Positions 46,905 to 56,170 of a stretch of DNA of 64,000 nt are shown here, one piece after another. A program made the position numbers and the translations under genes. Location of the stretch: positions 207,453 to 271,452 of the forward strand of contig NZ_JAJQVM010000002.1 in assembly GCF_021234875.1 (NCBI RefSeq), read 5' to 3'. How positions within the stretch are numbered: position 1 is the first letter of the stretch; the number at the start of each line of letters is the position of its first letter. The notes beneath the pieces were generated by a model, which saw only the letters and a program-made list of their open reading frames with translations, did no database searches and was not told where the DNA came from. Source of the DNA: Marinibactrum halimedae (GTDB taxonomy: Bacteria; Pseudomonadota; Gammaproteobacteria; Pseudomonadales; Cellvibrionaceae).

Positions 46905-47495
46905 TTAGCGAGATATTTTTATTCGAGAGCGATAAAAATAAATTGCGCAACGAATGTTTTCTTCTGCATAGGGAAACACACAAATAATGGCCATGAAGAA
47001 TGTGTAGTGAAATACGTACCCGTCAAACCCGTGTGCTTGCCTTAGCGGTTCTAGCGCCAGGTGCCCTTGCCAATTTAAAGTGACCAGGTTTTTTACCATC
47101 GGCCAATTGAGGACGAAAATGAGTGTGAGCATAAAAAAGGGCAGGGTCGCCAAATAACTGTGGGCGTGCATTTCCCAAATGGAAATATCGCGCCGAGGTG
47201 AGGCATACCACACATCAATGTGTGCAATCACTTCATGGGCAAGCCAAGCGAAAATACACACCAATAATACCGTGACATTAATTTGGTAAAGCAAACACAG
47301 AGCAATGGGGATGGCAATTTGGATTCCCATAAGTGAGTGCAAGCTCGACTCCATCAAGCCAGAGTTCTGCTCAATGTGGGTTCGGCGATGGCAAACCCAG
47401 TCTAAGAAACCGGCGATGCCCCAGATGGGTAAAAAGACATACAGAAGGACATTAATCAGCAGTTGGTTCACCCCAACAACATCGTTTGCATCCAT
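46905..47495 (-). CDS. Membrane protein with histidine-box motifs
   Basis: 196 residues with four or five hydrophobic segments. Conserved-looking histidines sit near the membrane: HRRTH (H36, H40), H53, AHEVIAHID (H87, H92) and EMHAHSY (H110, H112). This resembles the HxxxH / HxxxxH / HxH layout of membrane di-iron hydroxylases and desaturases, but it is shorter than those families. ATG 47495 is best spaced from AAGGA. First gene of the operon with KAS III-like and HDO genes; a lipid-modifying role is inferred. Confidence 0.7.
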   Translation of the reverse strand: MDANDVVGVNQLLINVLLYVFLPIWGIAGFLDWVCHRRTHIEQNSGLMESSLHSLMGIQIAIPIALCLLYQINVTVLLVCIFAWLAHEVIAHIDVWYASPRRDISIWEMHAHSYLATLPFFMLTLIFVLNWPMVKNLVTLNWQGHLALEPLRQAHGFDGYVFHYTFFMAIICVFPYAEENIRCAIYFYRSRIKISR

Positions 47496-47712
47496 TTTCA
47501 TTCCTTGTTCTTACTTTTTACAATTGGCGGTTAATTCGTCAATTTCTATTCTTCAGCGGACGACCGACTTTGAAAAGCCATGTTGTTGAAGCACTTCATA
47601 GGCAGTGCTTCGTTGCTCCTGACCGCCCTCTTTGGTATAAGCCCTAAACTAATATCGTTAAGTCTCGCTTTTATCAGTATGCCTCTTATTAGCATAAGTA
47701 ACAGGATTATCT

Positions 47713-49962
47713 ATGACAGATCTCACCTACGGCCCCGATGCCGATGAAACCATAGAGCTTAAGACCTTTACCGAAAAGGCGTATTTGGATTACTCCATGT
47801 ACGTCATTTTGGATCGGGCGCTGCCGCATGTGGGAGATGGCTTAAAGCCAGTTCAACGTCGAATCGTGTACGCCATGAGTGAGTTGGGGCTGAAGTCCAC
47901 CGCAAAGTTTAAAAAGTCGGCACGTACGGTGGGGGATGTGATTGGTAAATTCCACCCGCACGGCGATGGCGCCGCCTATGAGGCCATGGTGCTCATGGCG
48001 CAGCCGTTTTCTTATCGTTACCCACTGGTGGATGGTCAGGGGAACTGGGGCTCGCCAGATAACCCGAAATCTTTCGCGGCCATGCGTTATACCGAGGCAC
48101 GCTTAGGCGCTTACGCCGAAGCCCTGTTGGGTGAAGTAGGCCAAGGGACGGTAGATTGGTTGCCGAACTTTGATGGCACCTTAGAAGAGCCCAAAGTCTT
48201 ACCTGCACAAGTGCCGAACGTGCTGCTGAATGGGACAACCGGGATTGCCGTGGGGATGGCCACGGATATTCCACCCCATAATTTGCGGGAAGTGGTGAAT
48301 GCCACCGTACATTTACTGGAAAATCCCAAGTCGACCGTCGAAGAGCTGTGTGAGTTATTACCGGGGCCGGACATGCCCACGGATGCGGAAATCATCACAC
48401 CGAAACAGGATCTGTTGAAAATCTATAAAACCGGTCGTGGTAGTTTGCGCATGAGGGCGGTTTGGCGCATTGAAGATGGCGATATCGTCGTCACAGCCCT
48501 GCCCTATCAAACCAGTGGTGAAAAAGTCCTTGAGCAGATTGCCGCGCAAATGCAGGCGAAAAAATTGCCGATGGTGGCGGATTTACGAGATGAATCGGAT
48601 CACGAAAGTCCGACGCGTTTGGTCATCGTACCAAAATCGAATCGGATCGATACCGACCAACTGATGAACCACTTGTGTGCCAGTACGGATTTAGAGCGTA
48701 CCTATCGTGTCAACATGAACATGATTGGCATCGATGGTCGCCCACAGGTCAAAAGCCTAGATCGACTATTGGGAGAATGGCTCGAGTTTCGAACCGAAAC
48801 CGTTAAGCGTCGCTTAAACCACCGCTTGAAAAAAGTGGAAGAGCGCTTACTGCGTTTAGCGGCATTAATGATCGTCTTTTTAAATGTGGACGAAGTCATT
48901 CGTATTATCCGCGAAGAAGATCACCCCAAGCCCATTTTGAAGGAACGTTTCAACTTAGTTGAAATGCAAGCCGAATACATTCTTGATACCAAATTACGTC
49001 AGCTCGCTCGATTGGAAGAAATGAAAATTCGGGAAGAGCAAGAAGCGTTAGAAAAAGAGCGAGATAAATTACAGCTTACCTTGGGTTCAGAGCGACGTTT
49101 AAAAACATTAATTCGTAAAGAATTAGAAGCGGCGGCGAAAACCTATGGTGATGATCGTCGCGCTAACATTGTCGAACGTGGTGAGGCCCAAGCCTTTAAC
49201 GAATCGGATTTATTGTCTTCTGACCCAGTCACTGTGGTGTTATCAGAAAAAGGATGGATTCGCGCCGCCAAAGGTCATGAAATAGACCCTGCGGCATTAA
49301 GTTACAAAGCCGGAGACAGCTTTAAATACGCCGCACGAGGTAAGAGTAATCAAAGTGTGGTGTTGTTGGATTCTACCGGTCGCTCTTATGCGCTTGCCGC
49401 CCATACCTTGCCGTCGGCACGAGGGCAAGGGGAGCCGGTAACGGGCCGATTAAATCCACCCAGTGGGGCCACCATTGATGGCCTCTTTATGGGCGAAGAA
49501 AAGCAGCAAATTCTTGTGGCCAGCGATGCGGGCTATGGATTTGTTACTACCCTTGCAGACATGTACACCAAAAATACCAAAGGCAAAAATCTACTAACCT
49601 TGCCAACTGCCGCACGAGTTTTACCGCCAGTGCCGTTAGAGAATGTGAATAATGCCATGCTGGTGGCCATCAGTAACGAAGGGCGTATGTTGGTGTTCCC
49701 AGTTTCTGATCTGCCTGAGTTAGCACGAGGTAAAGGGAATAAAATCATGAATATCCCCGCTGCTCGCGCTCAGAGCCGAGAAGAATTTATGGTGGCTGTG
49801 ACCGTATTGCAACCTACCGATAAATTGGTGGTATACGCCGGTAAACGTAAAACCATTATCAAATCCGCTGATTTAGAACATTACGTGGGTGAGCGAGGCC
49901 GCAGAGGCAATAAATTACCGAGAGGATTCCAATCGGTCAGTGGCGTGGATGTTCAGTCTTAA
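47713..49962 (+). CDS. parC: DNA topoisomerase IV subunit A
   Basis: 749 residues, normal length. Subunit with the catalytic tyrosine that cleaves DNA for decatenation. Visible: [36 protein letters not shown], the quinolone-region helix [14 protein letters not shown], then [10 protein letters not shown] with the active Tyr, and a beta-pinwheel C-terminal domain. The residue equivalent to E. coli Ser80 is Gly86 here, while the Glu84 equivalent (Glu90) is kept. parE is not in the window. Starts after a weak AAC-AGGATT ribosome site. Confidence 0.96.
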   Translation: MTDLTYGPDADETIELKTFTEKAYLDYSMYVILDRALPHVGDGLKPVQRRIVYAMSELGLKSTAKFKKSARTVGDVIGKFHPHGDGAAYEAMVLMAQPFSYRYPLVDGQGNWGSPDNPKSFAAMRYTEARLGAYAEALLGEVGQGTVDWLPNFDGTLEEPKVLPAQVPNVLLNGTTGIAVGMATDIPPHNLREVVNATVHLLENPKSTVEELCELLPGPDMPTDAEIITPKQDLLKIYKTGRGSLRMRAVWRIEDGDIVVTALPYQTSGEKVLEQIAAQMQAKKLPMVADLRDESDHESPTRLVIVPKSNRIDTDQLMNHLCASTDLERTYRVNMNMIGIDGRPQVKSLDRLLGEWLEFRTETVKRRLNHRLKKVEERLLRLAALMIVFLNVDEVIRIIREEDHPKPILKERFNLVEMQAEYILDTKLRQLARLEEMKIREEQEALEKERDKLQLTLGSERRLKTLIRKELEAAAKTYGDDRRANIVERGEAQAFNESDLLSSDPVTVVLSEKGWIRAAKGHEIDPAALSYKAGDSFKYAARGKSNQSVVLLDSTGRSYALAAHTLPSARGQGEPVTGRLNPPSGATIDGLFMGEEKQQILVASDAGYGFVTTLADMYTKNTKGKNLLTLPTAARVLPPVPLENVNNAMLVAISNEGRMLVFPVSDLPELARGKGNKIMNIPAARAQSREEFMVAVTVLQPTDKLVVYAGKRKTIIKSADLEHYVGERGRRGNKLPRGFQSVSGVDVQS

Positions 49963-49992
49963 ATGGTAACGACGTTTATATCTGGAAGGAAA

Positions 49993-50018
49993 TACGGTGC
50001 TCATGGTTAAGCACCGTA
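49993..50018. terminator. Possible terminator hairpin after parC
   Basis: TACGGTGCT (49993-50001) and AGCACCGTA (50010-50018) form a perfect 9-bp stem with an 8-nt loop between the convergent parC and 50042-50416 genes. There is no T-run. Confidence 0.5.
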
Positions 50019-50041
50019 CCAGTTTGAAGGATCATAATTTA

Positions 50042-50416
50042 TTACAAATCTTTACACCACGATTTGGGTTGTACAATTTTATTGTATTCATGCCCTTTTG
50101 ATTTACTCGATATCGTTGAAACGCAAGCAATATCCCCAACCTCATGTTTCAGATGTGTCGTGGTATTAAAAAGAGTCCCGTTAGCAAGTTGCAATTCCAG
50201 TTCATAAGTCAAGCTTGAACTCATGGCTCTTCCACCGCTGGATTGCATTGCTTTGGCCTTCGTGACTAAAGCGGTTTCGACATTGGTCAATACAGAATCA
50301 GATGCTTGAAAAATACTGAAAATTGTAAAAAATAAGAAGAGGGAAGCGATCAACGACCCCACAATCCAAGCTTCTTTTTTGTTTGGTTTCCTACTTTTTC
50401 TCTCTATTTCAAACAT
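50042..50416 (-). CDS. Small single-pass membrane protein of the BlaI/M56 operon
   Basis: 124 residues: a basic N-terminus (ERKSRKPNKKEAW), one transmembrane segment (IVGSLIASLFLFFTIFSIF) and an exported domain with two Cys (IACVSTISS, SWCKDL). The predicted orientation is N-in. It is the last gene of the operon with the M56 peptidase (41 bp) and BlaI regulator. Family not recognised. It could be a substrate or accessory of the peptidase sensor. Confidence 0.65.
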   Translation of the reverse strand: MFEIERKSRKPNKKEAWIVGSLIASLFLFFTIFSIFQASDSVLTNVETALVTKAKAMQSSGGRAMSSSLTYELELQLANGTLFNTTTHLKHEVGDIACVSTISSKSKGHEYNKIVQPKSWCKDL

Positions 50417-50457
50417 GGCGAATTTGTTGCCCCCTTAGCACTATGACACTTTATTGC

Positions 50458-51420
50458 TCATCTCAACAACCACTCCAATAAATGATGTCCGAAGTGTACC
50501 GAGAGAATAATTGCAGCCCCCCCAAGAAACATCATAATACCAATGGATTGCAGTCGATAAACAAGGGGGGCTGCTTTTTGGCCACAGTGGATATTCAATT
50601 CTTGCTCTAATTTTTCTCGACGGCTTTCAAGATAACTGGGCTCACTCGAATTAAATCCACTTTTAGTCAGTGAGTCATATCGTTCTAACGTATCCACAAC
50701 CGCTAAGGAGTTAACTTTAGCTGCCATCACATCACATATTTGCTCAATGTAGTGAGCTAAATCTCGGCGAATTTGATGTTTAAATCGGCTTGGCCAAACA
50801 AAAGTTGCCCAATGCAAAAGCCACTTGCGTAAATTATCTTTTCGAACCACATGGGCGAGTTCATGCGCCAATACTGCTTCTATTTGTTTAGGGGATAAGG
50901 CATCAATCAATCCACTTGAGAGGTAGATTTGGGGTCGAATAAGGCCCACACACCAAGCAAGATGCGCTGGGCTATCGACAATTCGAAACGCAGCCGTACT
51001 CTTTTTTGACAATTGACCCAATAACTTCAGTTTTTGCCGACTTTTTAAAAGCTGCATTAGCATAATAACGCTAACACAAAGCAATAAAACAAGAATAAGA
51101 CTGACAAGCATGGCACCTTTTATCGTCTCTTTCTGCATATGCACGGTATGTGGTGCGCAATGTGTCGCATGACAATGATCAATGACAAAAATAAAACTCA
51201 GTGCCGGTAACGACAATAAAATCATGGTCACGGTTGTTGCAGCTGGCGCCAATAAACCATAAAGCAACGAAAAAAGCGCAGATTGCCCAGCTTCTTTTTT
51301 AACCAAGGTACGTGAAATAAGGGGATAACCTATTGCTGATATCCAAGACAGTAAAACCGTCAACACAACCCAACCAAACACCTGATTAAGAATGGTCGTT
51401 AACAGACTATCTTCCATCAT
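50458..51420 (-). CDS. M56 family (BlaR1/MecR1-like) membrane metallopeptidase
   Basis: 320 residues with several transmembrane helices (~15-35, 47-80, 100-125, C-terminal ~295-315). The zinc motif VLAHELAHVVRKDN (HExxH) lies in the cytosolic loop. There is no penicillin-binding sensor domain, unlike BlaR1 itself, so it senses something else or through its partner. The loop between helices contains DHCHATHCAPHTVH, a Cys/His-rich, potentially metal-binding stretch. It overlaps blaI by 14 bp. Predicted to inactivate the BlaI-type repressor on signal. Confidence 0.88.
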   Translation of the reverse strand: MMEDSLLTTILNQVFGWVVLTVLLSWISAIGYPLISRTLVKKEAGQSALFSLLYGLLAPAATTVTMILLSLPALSFIFVIDHCHATHCAPHTVHMQKETIKGAMLVSLILVLLLCVSVIMLMQLLKSRQKLKLLGQLSKKSTAAFRIVDSPAHLAWCVGLIRPQIYLSSGLIDALSPKQIEAVLAHELAHVVRKDNLRKWLLHWATFVWPSRFKHQIRRDLAHYIEQICDVMAAKVNSLAVVDTLERYDSLTKSGFNSSEPSYLESRREKLEQELNIHCGQKAAPLVYRLQSIGIMMFLGGAAIILSVHFGHHLLEWLLR

Positions 51421-51850
51421 CGGATACCAATCGCTCCATAACTTCTTTCATTTCAGCAGAAACCGTTCCTGACGTATCCTGCTCAATAAAATCCATAAAT
51501 CCGGAAATCATTGGGGCCATTTGACCATCACTGACCTGTTCAGCAATGTTCCCCAGTAACTCGCGAATCATCTCATTACGGCTGACCGCAGCCTGATAAA
51601 TATAAAATCTGCCTACCTTTTCCCTACTCAAAAGAGACTTCCTGTGTAAACGCTCTAAAGTACTTTGCATTGTACTTAAGCTTAATGTCGTATCAGAGAG
51701 TCGCGTTAGCACCTCTTTGGCGGAGAGAGCGCCATCTTGCCAAAGGATTTTCATCACTTCTAATTCTCTCTCCCCCAATGCTGATGAAGAGCGCCTTTTT
51801 TGTCTATGGGGCAGTAGCTGACTCAACCTGAGGGCAATCGTTTTCATCAA
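51407..51850 (-). CDS. BlaI/MecI/CopY-family transcriptional repressor
   Basis: 147 residues. The winged-helix part (~25-95) shows ALGERELEVMKILWQDGALS, AKEVLTRLSDTTLSLSTMQS and TLERLHRKSLLSREKVGRFY. The C-terminal helical dimerisation part contains the region normally cut by BlaR-type peptidases. It is divergent from the TonB-dependent receptor (69-bp gap), which is the obvious target, along with its own operon. Confidence 0.9.
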   Translation of the reverse strand: MMKTIALRLSQLLPHRQKRRSSSALGERELEVMKILWQDGALSAKEVLTRLSDTTLSLSTMQSTLERLHRKSLLSREKVGRFYIYQAAVSRNEMIRELLGNIAEQVSDGQMAPMISGFMDFIEQDTSGTVSAEMKEVMERLVSDDGR

Positions 51851-51919
51851 AACCTATCTCTTATCGGTTTTTAGAGCGTCGTGGATAATGCGGGCAAATC
51901 ATAAGGGGTTAACTATTTA
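51851..51919. promoter_or_regulatory. Divergent promoter region of BlaI operon and TonB receptor
   Basis: Only 69 bp separate the two start codons, so promoters in both directions and any BlaI operator must overlap here. A clear TACA/TGTA-type dyad was not seen, so the operator is not located precisely. Confidence 0.5.
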
Positions 51920-53974
51920 ATGAAAAGACTGCAAAAACTGTTTCTGTTAATGGTAGCAGGGCCAAACCTGGCCTACGCACATACGATTGAAACGGTCACA
52001 GTAGAGGGGCGTCAAACCAACTTGGTGGGTGTCAGTACTTCTGCATCTGAAGGGCTGATAGGGCAAAAAGAGATGGAAATTCGGCCGCTATTACGAACAG
52101 GTGAAGTACTTGAGTTGGTTCCAGGCATGGTCGCTACACAACACAGCGGCACCGGTAAAGCCAATCAGTACTTTTTACGTGGTTTTAACTTAGACCACGG
52201 TACCGACTTTTCTACCTCTGTCGATGGTATGCCAGTCAACATGAGAACCCATGGCCATGGTCAAGGTTATACCGATCTGAACTTTCTAATACCAGAAACC
52301 GTATCGCAATTGGCCTACAAAAAAGGAGCCTACTATGCCGATGTGGGCGATTTCAGCGGCGCCGGCAGTGCCGAAATAACAACGTTCAAGCAGCCTGAAA
52401 ACAATATCGTCGACATCACCGCAGGTGAGTATGATTATTATCGATTATTCCTGATGAGTAACATTGCGCTTGCAGGGGGAAATACACTTTTTGCAGTTGA
52501 ACGCAATGACTATGATGGCCCTTGGTCCGACATTGAAGAAGACGTTGATAAAACCAATGTATTGATCAAGCACACCACCCCGCTCAGCCAAGGCCACATG
52601 AGTGTGGCTTTCATGACCTACGATAACCAATGGAACAGCGCCGATCAGATTCCATCCCGTGCGGTTGAACAGGGTATTATTGATGAGCTGGGGTCGCTTG
52701 ATAACACCTTAGGTGGCGAGTCAAGTCGTTATAGTCTTAATGCCAATTGGGAATTTGGCAATTGGCAGGGCTCTGCCTACATCATTGATTACGACCTGAA
52801 CCTGTGGTCTAACTTCACCTATTTTTTAGACGATGAAACCAATGGTGACCAATTCGAACAGGTCGATGACAGAGTCATTTACGGCGGTCATGTCAATTAT
52901 TCCCTTAAAGATAGCTTCATGGGAAAGCCTATGGAAAACCGTTTTGGTATCGAGTGGCGTGTGGACGACATTGACGAAACCGGGCTTTATCAGAGCCAAG
53001 CCCGTCAACGACGAGGTGTGATTCGCAGCGATCAAGTCAAAGAGTCCAGCATTGGCGTCTTCTGGGAAAATAAAATGACATGGACAGATCAATTACACAG
53101 TGTTGTAGGCATTCGCTCAGATTATTATGATTTCGAGGTTGACGATCAGGTTGGAACCAATACCAATGGTATTGACCTCAGTACAAATAATGGCAATACC
53201 AATGACGATATCACTTCTCTGAAAGGCAGCTTAATTTACACGTTCAATAGCGAATGGGAGAGCTACATTTCGGTTGGTCAAGGGTTTCATTCTAACGATG
53301 CACGCGGAACAACAACTCGTATTGACCCATCCGATGGCAGTCTTGTAGAAACCGTCGACCCATTAGTTCGATCCTTCGGCTATGAAATGGGTATTCGAGG
53401 TTTTATCAGCGATAAAATTAACACCTCTTTGTCTTTATGGACATTAGAATTGGACAGTGAATTATTATTTGTCGGAGATGCTGGTAATACAGAAGCCAGC
53501 CGAAGGTCAGAACGGAACGGGTTTGAAATCACGGCTTACTATCATATTACAGAGCAATGGAGCGCTGATGTAGAATATGCTTATACTGATGCAAAATTTA
53601 CAAACTCAGCACCAGAAGGCGATAACATACCCGGTGCCATTGAAAGCGTATTTCAAGCAGGGCTCAATGCAGACTTCGGTAACAGTTGGTTTGGCAGCCT
53701 ACGTGTACGTCACTTCGGCGAACGCCCTCTTATAGAAGATGGCACAGTAAAGTCTGACCCCAGCACGATCTGGAATTTACGTGTAGGTTATCACCTTGCC
53801 GACTGGACTTTTAAAGCAGATATTTTAAACCTCACCGACAGTGATGATCATGATATTGATTACTTCTATGCTTCGCGCCTTAACAGTGAGTCATCAGGTC
53901 AGGAAGTAGAAGATATTCATTACCATGTTATGGAGCCTAGATCGGTAAGATTTTCAGTAGGTTATCAATTTTAA
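51920..53974 (+). CDS. TonB-dependent outer-membrane receptor
   Basis: 684 residues with signal peptide (QKLFLLMVAGPNLAYA), TonB-box-like TIETVTVEG, plug domain (LLRTGEVLELVPGMVATQHS, YFLRGFNLDHGTDFSTSVDG, AYYADVGDFSGAGSAEI) and a 22-strand barrel ending in VRFSVGYQF. The THGHGQGYTD segment and later DSDDHDIDYFY are His/Asp-rich, so a metal complex is a possible ligand. Divergence from a BlaI/M56 pair suggests it is derepressed by that system. Confidence 0.9.
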   Translation: MKRLQKLFLLMVAGPNLAYAHTIETVTVEGRQTNLVGVSTSASEGLIGQKEMEIRPLLRTGEVLELVPGMVATQHSGTGKANQYFLRGFNLDHGTDFSTSVDGMPVNMRTHGHGQGYTDLNFLIPETVSQLAYKKGAYYADVGDFSGAGSAEITTFKQPENNIVDITAGEYDYYRLFLMSNIALAGGNTLFAVERNDYDGPWSDIEEDVDKTNVLIKHTTPLSQGHMSVAFMTYDNQWNSADQIPSRAVEQGIIDELGSLDNTLGGESSRYSLNANWEFGNWQGSAYIIDYDLNLWSNFTYFLDDETNGDQFEQVDDRVIYGGHVNYSLKDSFMGKPMENRFGIEWRVDDIDETGLYQSQARQRRGVIRSDQVKESSIGVFWENKMTWTDQLHSVVGIRSDYYDFEVDDQVGTNTNGIDLSTNNGNTNDDITSLKGSLIYTFNSEWESYISVGQGFHSNDARGTTTRIDPSDGSLVETVDPLVRSFGYEMGIRGFISDKINTSLSLWTLELDSELLFVGDAGNTEASRRSERNGFEITAYYHITEQWSADVEYAYTDAKFTNSAPEGDNIPGAIESVFQAGLNADFGNSWFGSLRVRHFGERPLIEDGTVKSDPSTIWNLRVGYHLADWTFKADILNLTDSDDHDIDYFYASRLNSESSGQEVEDIHYHVMEPRSVRFSVGYQF

Positions 53975-54006
53975 AAAATAACTGACCAATTCAAAAACAG
54001 CAGAAT

Positions 54007-54042
54007 ATTTGCCTTGATGGTGTAATCAATATCAAGGCAAAT
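54007..54042. terminator. Hairpin between convergent receptor and GT2 genes
   Basis: ATTTGCCTTGAT (54007-54018) and ATCAAGGCAAAT (54031-54042) form a perfect 12-bp stem with a 12-nt loop. There is no strong T-run; it is followed by AAAAAG on the plus strand. Probably a bidirectional terminator or transcript-end structure. Confidence 0.55.
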
Positions 54043-54095
54043 AAAAAGTCTTAACATTTTAAAAACACTTTAAAAGCCAAAAAACACTCAAAAAA

Positions 54096-55028
54096 TCAAC
54101 AATAATTTAAGAAAGAAAATAACTTTCTTACGTATAAATTAGCCAACCAATAACGACGCTTAAACGATTTAAGACTGCAACGCTCATCCATCAAGAGTCG
54201 TCTGGCAATATCAAATCGTCCAACACGAATATTTCTCGAAGCCAAATGAATAAGATGGGCGGCACTACACTTCAACAACCATTTTTTATCCTGAGCACGT
54301 ACAAAAGAATGGTGGGCGAAACGCGTAAGCCGTTGACTATAGAAACATTCCTGATCTGGAATCGAAATATTCATAGCACTATTATCCGCATCAGATCGAT
54401 AAAAGACCGTTATTCGATTGCTATAAGCAATTTGATGCGTTAGCGCAATTCTGAAAAAGAAATCTTGATCCTCACCCATAGATTCACCTACAGGAAACCC
54501 CCCTACTTTTTCATGAACTTTCTTGGGAATAACACAAGAAGAAATAATAAATGGCAACTCGCCTTCAGAGCATACCTCAAAGTAATTAGGCAAAACATAA
54601 GGTCCAACTTCTTTATCCATCTTTCTTATTTTGGGTAAGTAAAGTCCGTTTTTATTAAAACATTGATAATTGCTACCATAGACACCCGCATCCGGGAACA
54701 ACCGAATCAATTTCTCCACTTCCGCAAGATAGTGAGGAGACCATTTGTCATCGGCATCTAAAAAAGCGACATATTCCCCTATCGACTTTTCAACCCCCAT
54801 ATTGCGAGCAGCAGAGACACCTTGGTTTTTTTGCGAAAATACTTTTATGTTTTCATTATTTAATTTTGATATTTTCTCCACACCATCATCTGTTGAGCCA
54901 TCATCAATCACTACAACTTCCAAGGCAGGATAGCTTTGATTTAAAACAGAATCCAACGCCTCTAAAATATAATGGGTTTTATTATAAAGTGGAATAACTA
55001 CGGAAAAAGCAATCTGATTCTTTTTCAT
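54096..55028 (-). CDS. Family 2 glycosyltransferase
   Basis: 310 residues, GT-A fold: FSVVIPLYNKTHYILEALDS, VVIDDGSTDDG, SAARNMGVEKSIGEYVAFLD and AFLDADDKWSPHY (DxD). Uses a nucleotide-sugar donor in exopolysaccharide assembly. ATG 55028 has a GGAG ribosome site. It overlaps the pyruvyl transferase gene by 47 bp, so the two are translated from one mRNA. Last gene of the operon. Confidence 0.9.
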   Translation of the reverse strand: MKKNQIAFSVVIPLYNKTHYILEALDSVLNQSYPALEVVVIDDGSTDDGVEKISKLNNENIKVFSQKNQGVSAARNMGVEKSIGEYVAFLDADDKWSPHYLAEVEKLIRLFPDAGVYGSNYQCFNKNGLYLPKIRKMDKEVGPYVLPNYFEVCSEGELPFIISSCVIPKKVHEKVGGFPVGESMGEDQDFFFRIALTHQIAYSNRITVFYRSDADNSAMNISIPDQECFYSQRLTRFAHHSFVRAQDKKWLLKCSAAHLIHLASRNIRVGRFDIARRLLMDERCSLKSFKRRYWLANLYVRKLFSFLNYC

Positions 55029-56118
55029 CAATTAATCTCCAGTTATCAAATGAAGCTTGTACGGCATGGGCAAGCGTTAAAGAAGGAGTCGGAATATTTC
55101 CATTTATGGTTTGATCTAATGCAAACAACAACTCTTCAGAGCTAAAGTTTTCCGAACTCAACTGTTGTTCTTCACTCATACCAATAGAGCGGCACCACTC
55201 TCTGCATTTTGAATGATAATTCAAAGAAATAACCGGAGTATTCGCCATAAAGCTTAAAATAGCACCATGCAATCTCATCGAAACAACGGCTTTGAAACTG
55301 GCCAATCGCTGCAATAAACGCAATGGGTTACTATCATATTCTATATGCCGCTCCACAACACCATGAGGCAACCTCTTCGTAATTGCTTTATGTAAATGGT
55401 GATCTCCCATTATTGGATGCCCATTGATATCCAGAAGATAGACAGGCTCATTAGATTCAAGATGCAATCGATTGATCACCTCTACAACTTCCGTTATTTT
55501 TTTCTTATTAGAAGAATCATTAACATCATCTACTTGAGACCAACATAAATTAAAGGCTATTCCTTTACGAGGAACATCAAATAATTCAAAATCTTCTCTG
55601 CATAACAACATTGGCGCCAAATCAAATGTTTTATGTACATTCGCGGTAGGCGCAATGGCTTGCGCAATCTCTAAACTGGTTTTATCACGAACCCCCACAA
55701 ACCGACATTCATTTAAAAATTTAACACAGGCTTTTTCGGCGGCAACATTTTTAAAGGGCCCCAAACCAACACCCAAAGCAAGACTGAATTTAGTTGCACT
55801 CAGCTTCATCATATGAATTTTCTGATGTATATCTGAAGCAGAATGCAATACTGAACCACCACCAAAAATAATAAACTGACTCAAAATTGCACTAGAATAT
55901 CGACGAAAACGGTTTTCGCCTTTAAATCGTTGTTTCTCAACCAATGTTGATGGAATGGTATCAAAGTCTTTATTTGATAGAGCCATAGGGGTTGTGACTG
56001 ACACCTTTTGTACCCCTAAAAATTTTTTTGCTCCCCAACCAGCAGACAATAATAATGCATCATCACCACTGTTCTTCATTCCGTAAAAACCGCACAAGGT
56101 TGCATCGAATTTTTTCAT
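54982..56118 (-). CDS. Polysaccharide pyruvyl transferase family protein
   Basis: ~378 residues of the PS_pyruv_trans family. LCGFYGMKNSGDDALLL is the N-terminal motif, followed by FIIFGGGSVLHSASD, GVGLGPFKNVAAEKACVKFL, and VSMRLHGAILSFMANTPVIS near the C-terminus. It should add ketal-linked pyruvate to a sugar of the polymer. The frame is open from GTG 56160, but that lies inside a palindrome; ATG 56118 has a GAGGTG ribosome site. Confidence 0.85.
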   Translation of the reverse strand: MKKFDATLCGFYGMKNSGDDALLLSAGWGAKKFLGVQKVSVTTPMALSNKDFDTIPSTLVEKQRFKGENRFRRYSSAILSQFIIFGGGSVLHSASDIHQKIHMMKLSATKFSLALGVGLGPFKNVAAEKACVKFLNECRFVGVRDKTSLEIAQAIAPTANVHKTFDLAPMLLCREDFELFDVPRKGIAFNLCWSQVDDVNDSSNKKKITEVVEVINRLHLESNEPVYLLDINGHPIMGDHHLHKAITKRLPHGVVERHIEYDSNPLRLLQRLASFKAVVSMRLHGAILSFMANTPVISLNYHSKCREWCRSIGMSEEQQLSSENFSSEELLFALDQTINGNIPTPSLTLAHAVQASFDNWRLIDEKESDCFFRSYSTL

Positions 56119-56135
56119 AAACACCTCAATTCTAA

Positions 56136-56163
56136 TAAGTGCAGAATAATTATTCTGCACTTA
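56136..56163. repeat. 28-bp perfect palindrome
   Basis: Two 14-bp arms (TAAGTGCAGAATAA and its complement TTATTCTGCACTTA) meet without a spacer in the 52-bp gap between the LruC and pyruvyl transferase genes. In RNA it would fold as an intercistronic hairpin; in DNA it could bind a dimeric protein. No T-run follows on either strand. Confidence 0.9.
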
Positions 56164-56170
56164 CTTTTGA

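Noticed and set aside
33394..47712. Search for a CdiB/TpsB outer-membrane partner
   Set aside because: The only nearby barrel candidate, 42950-43795, is a MetA-pathway-type channel with no POTRA domains, so it was not called a TpsB.
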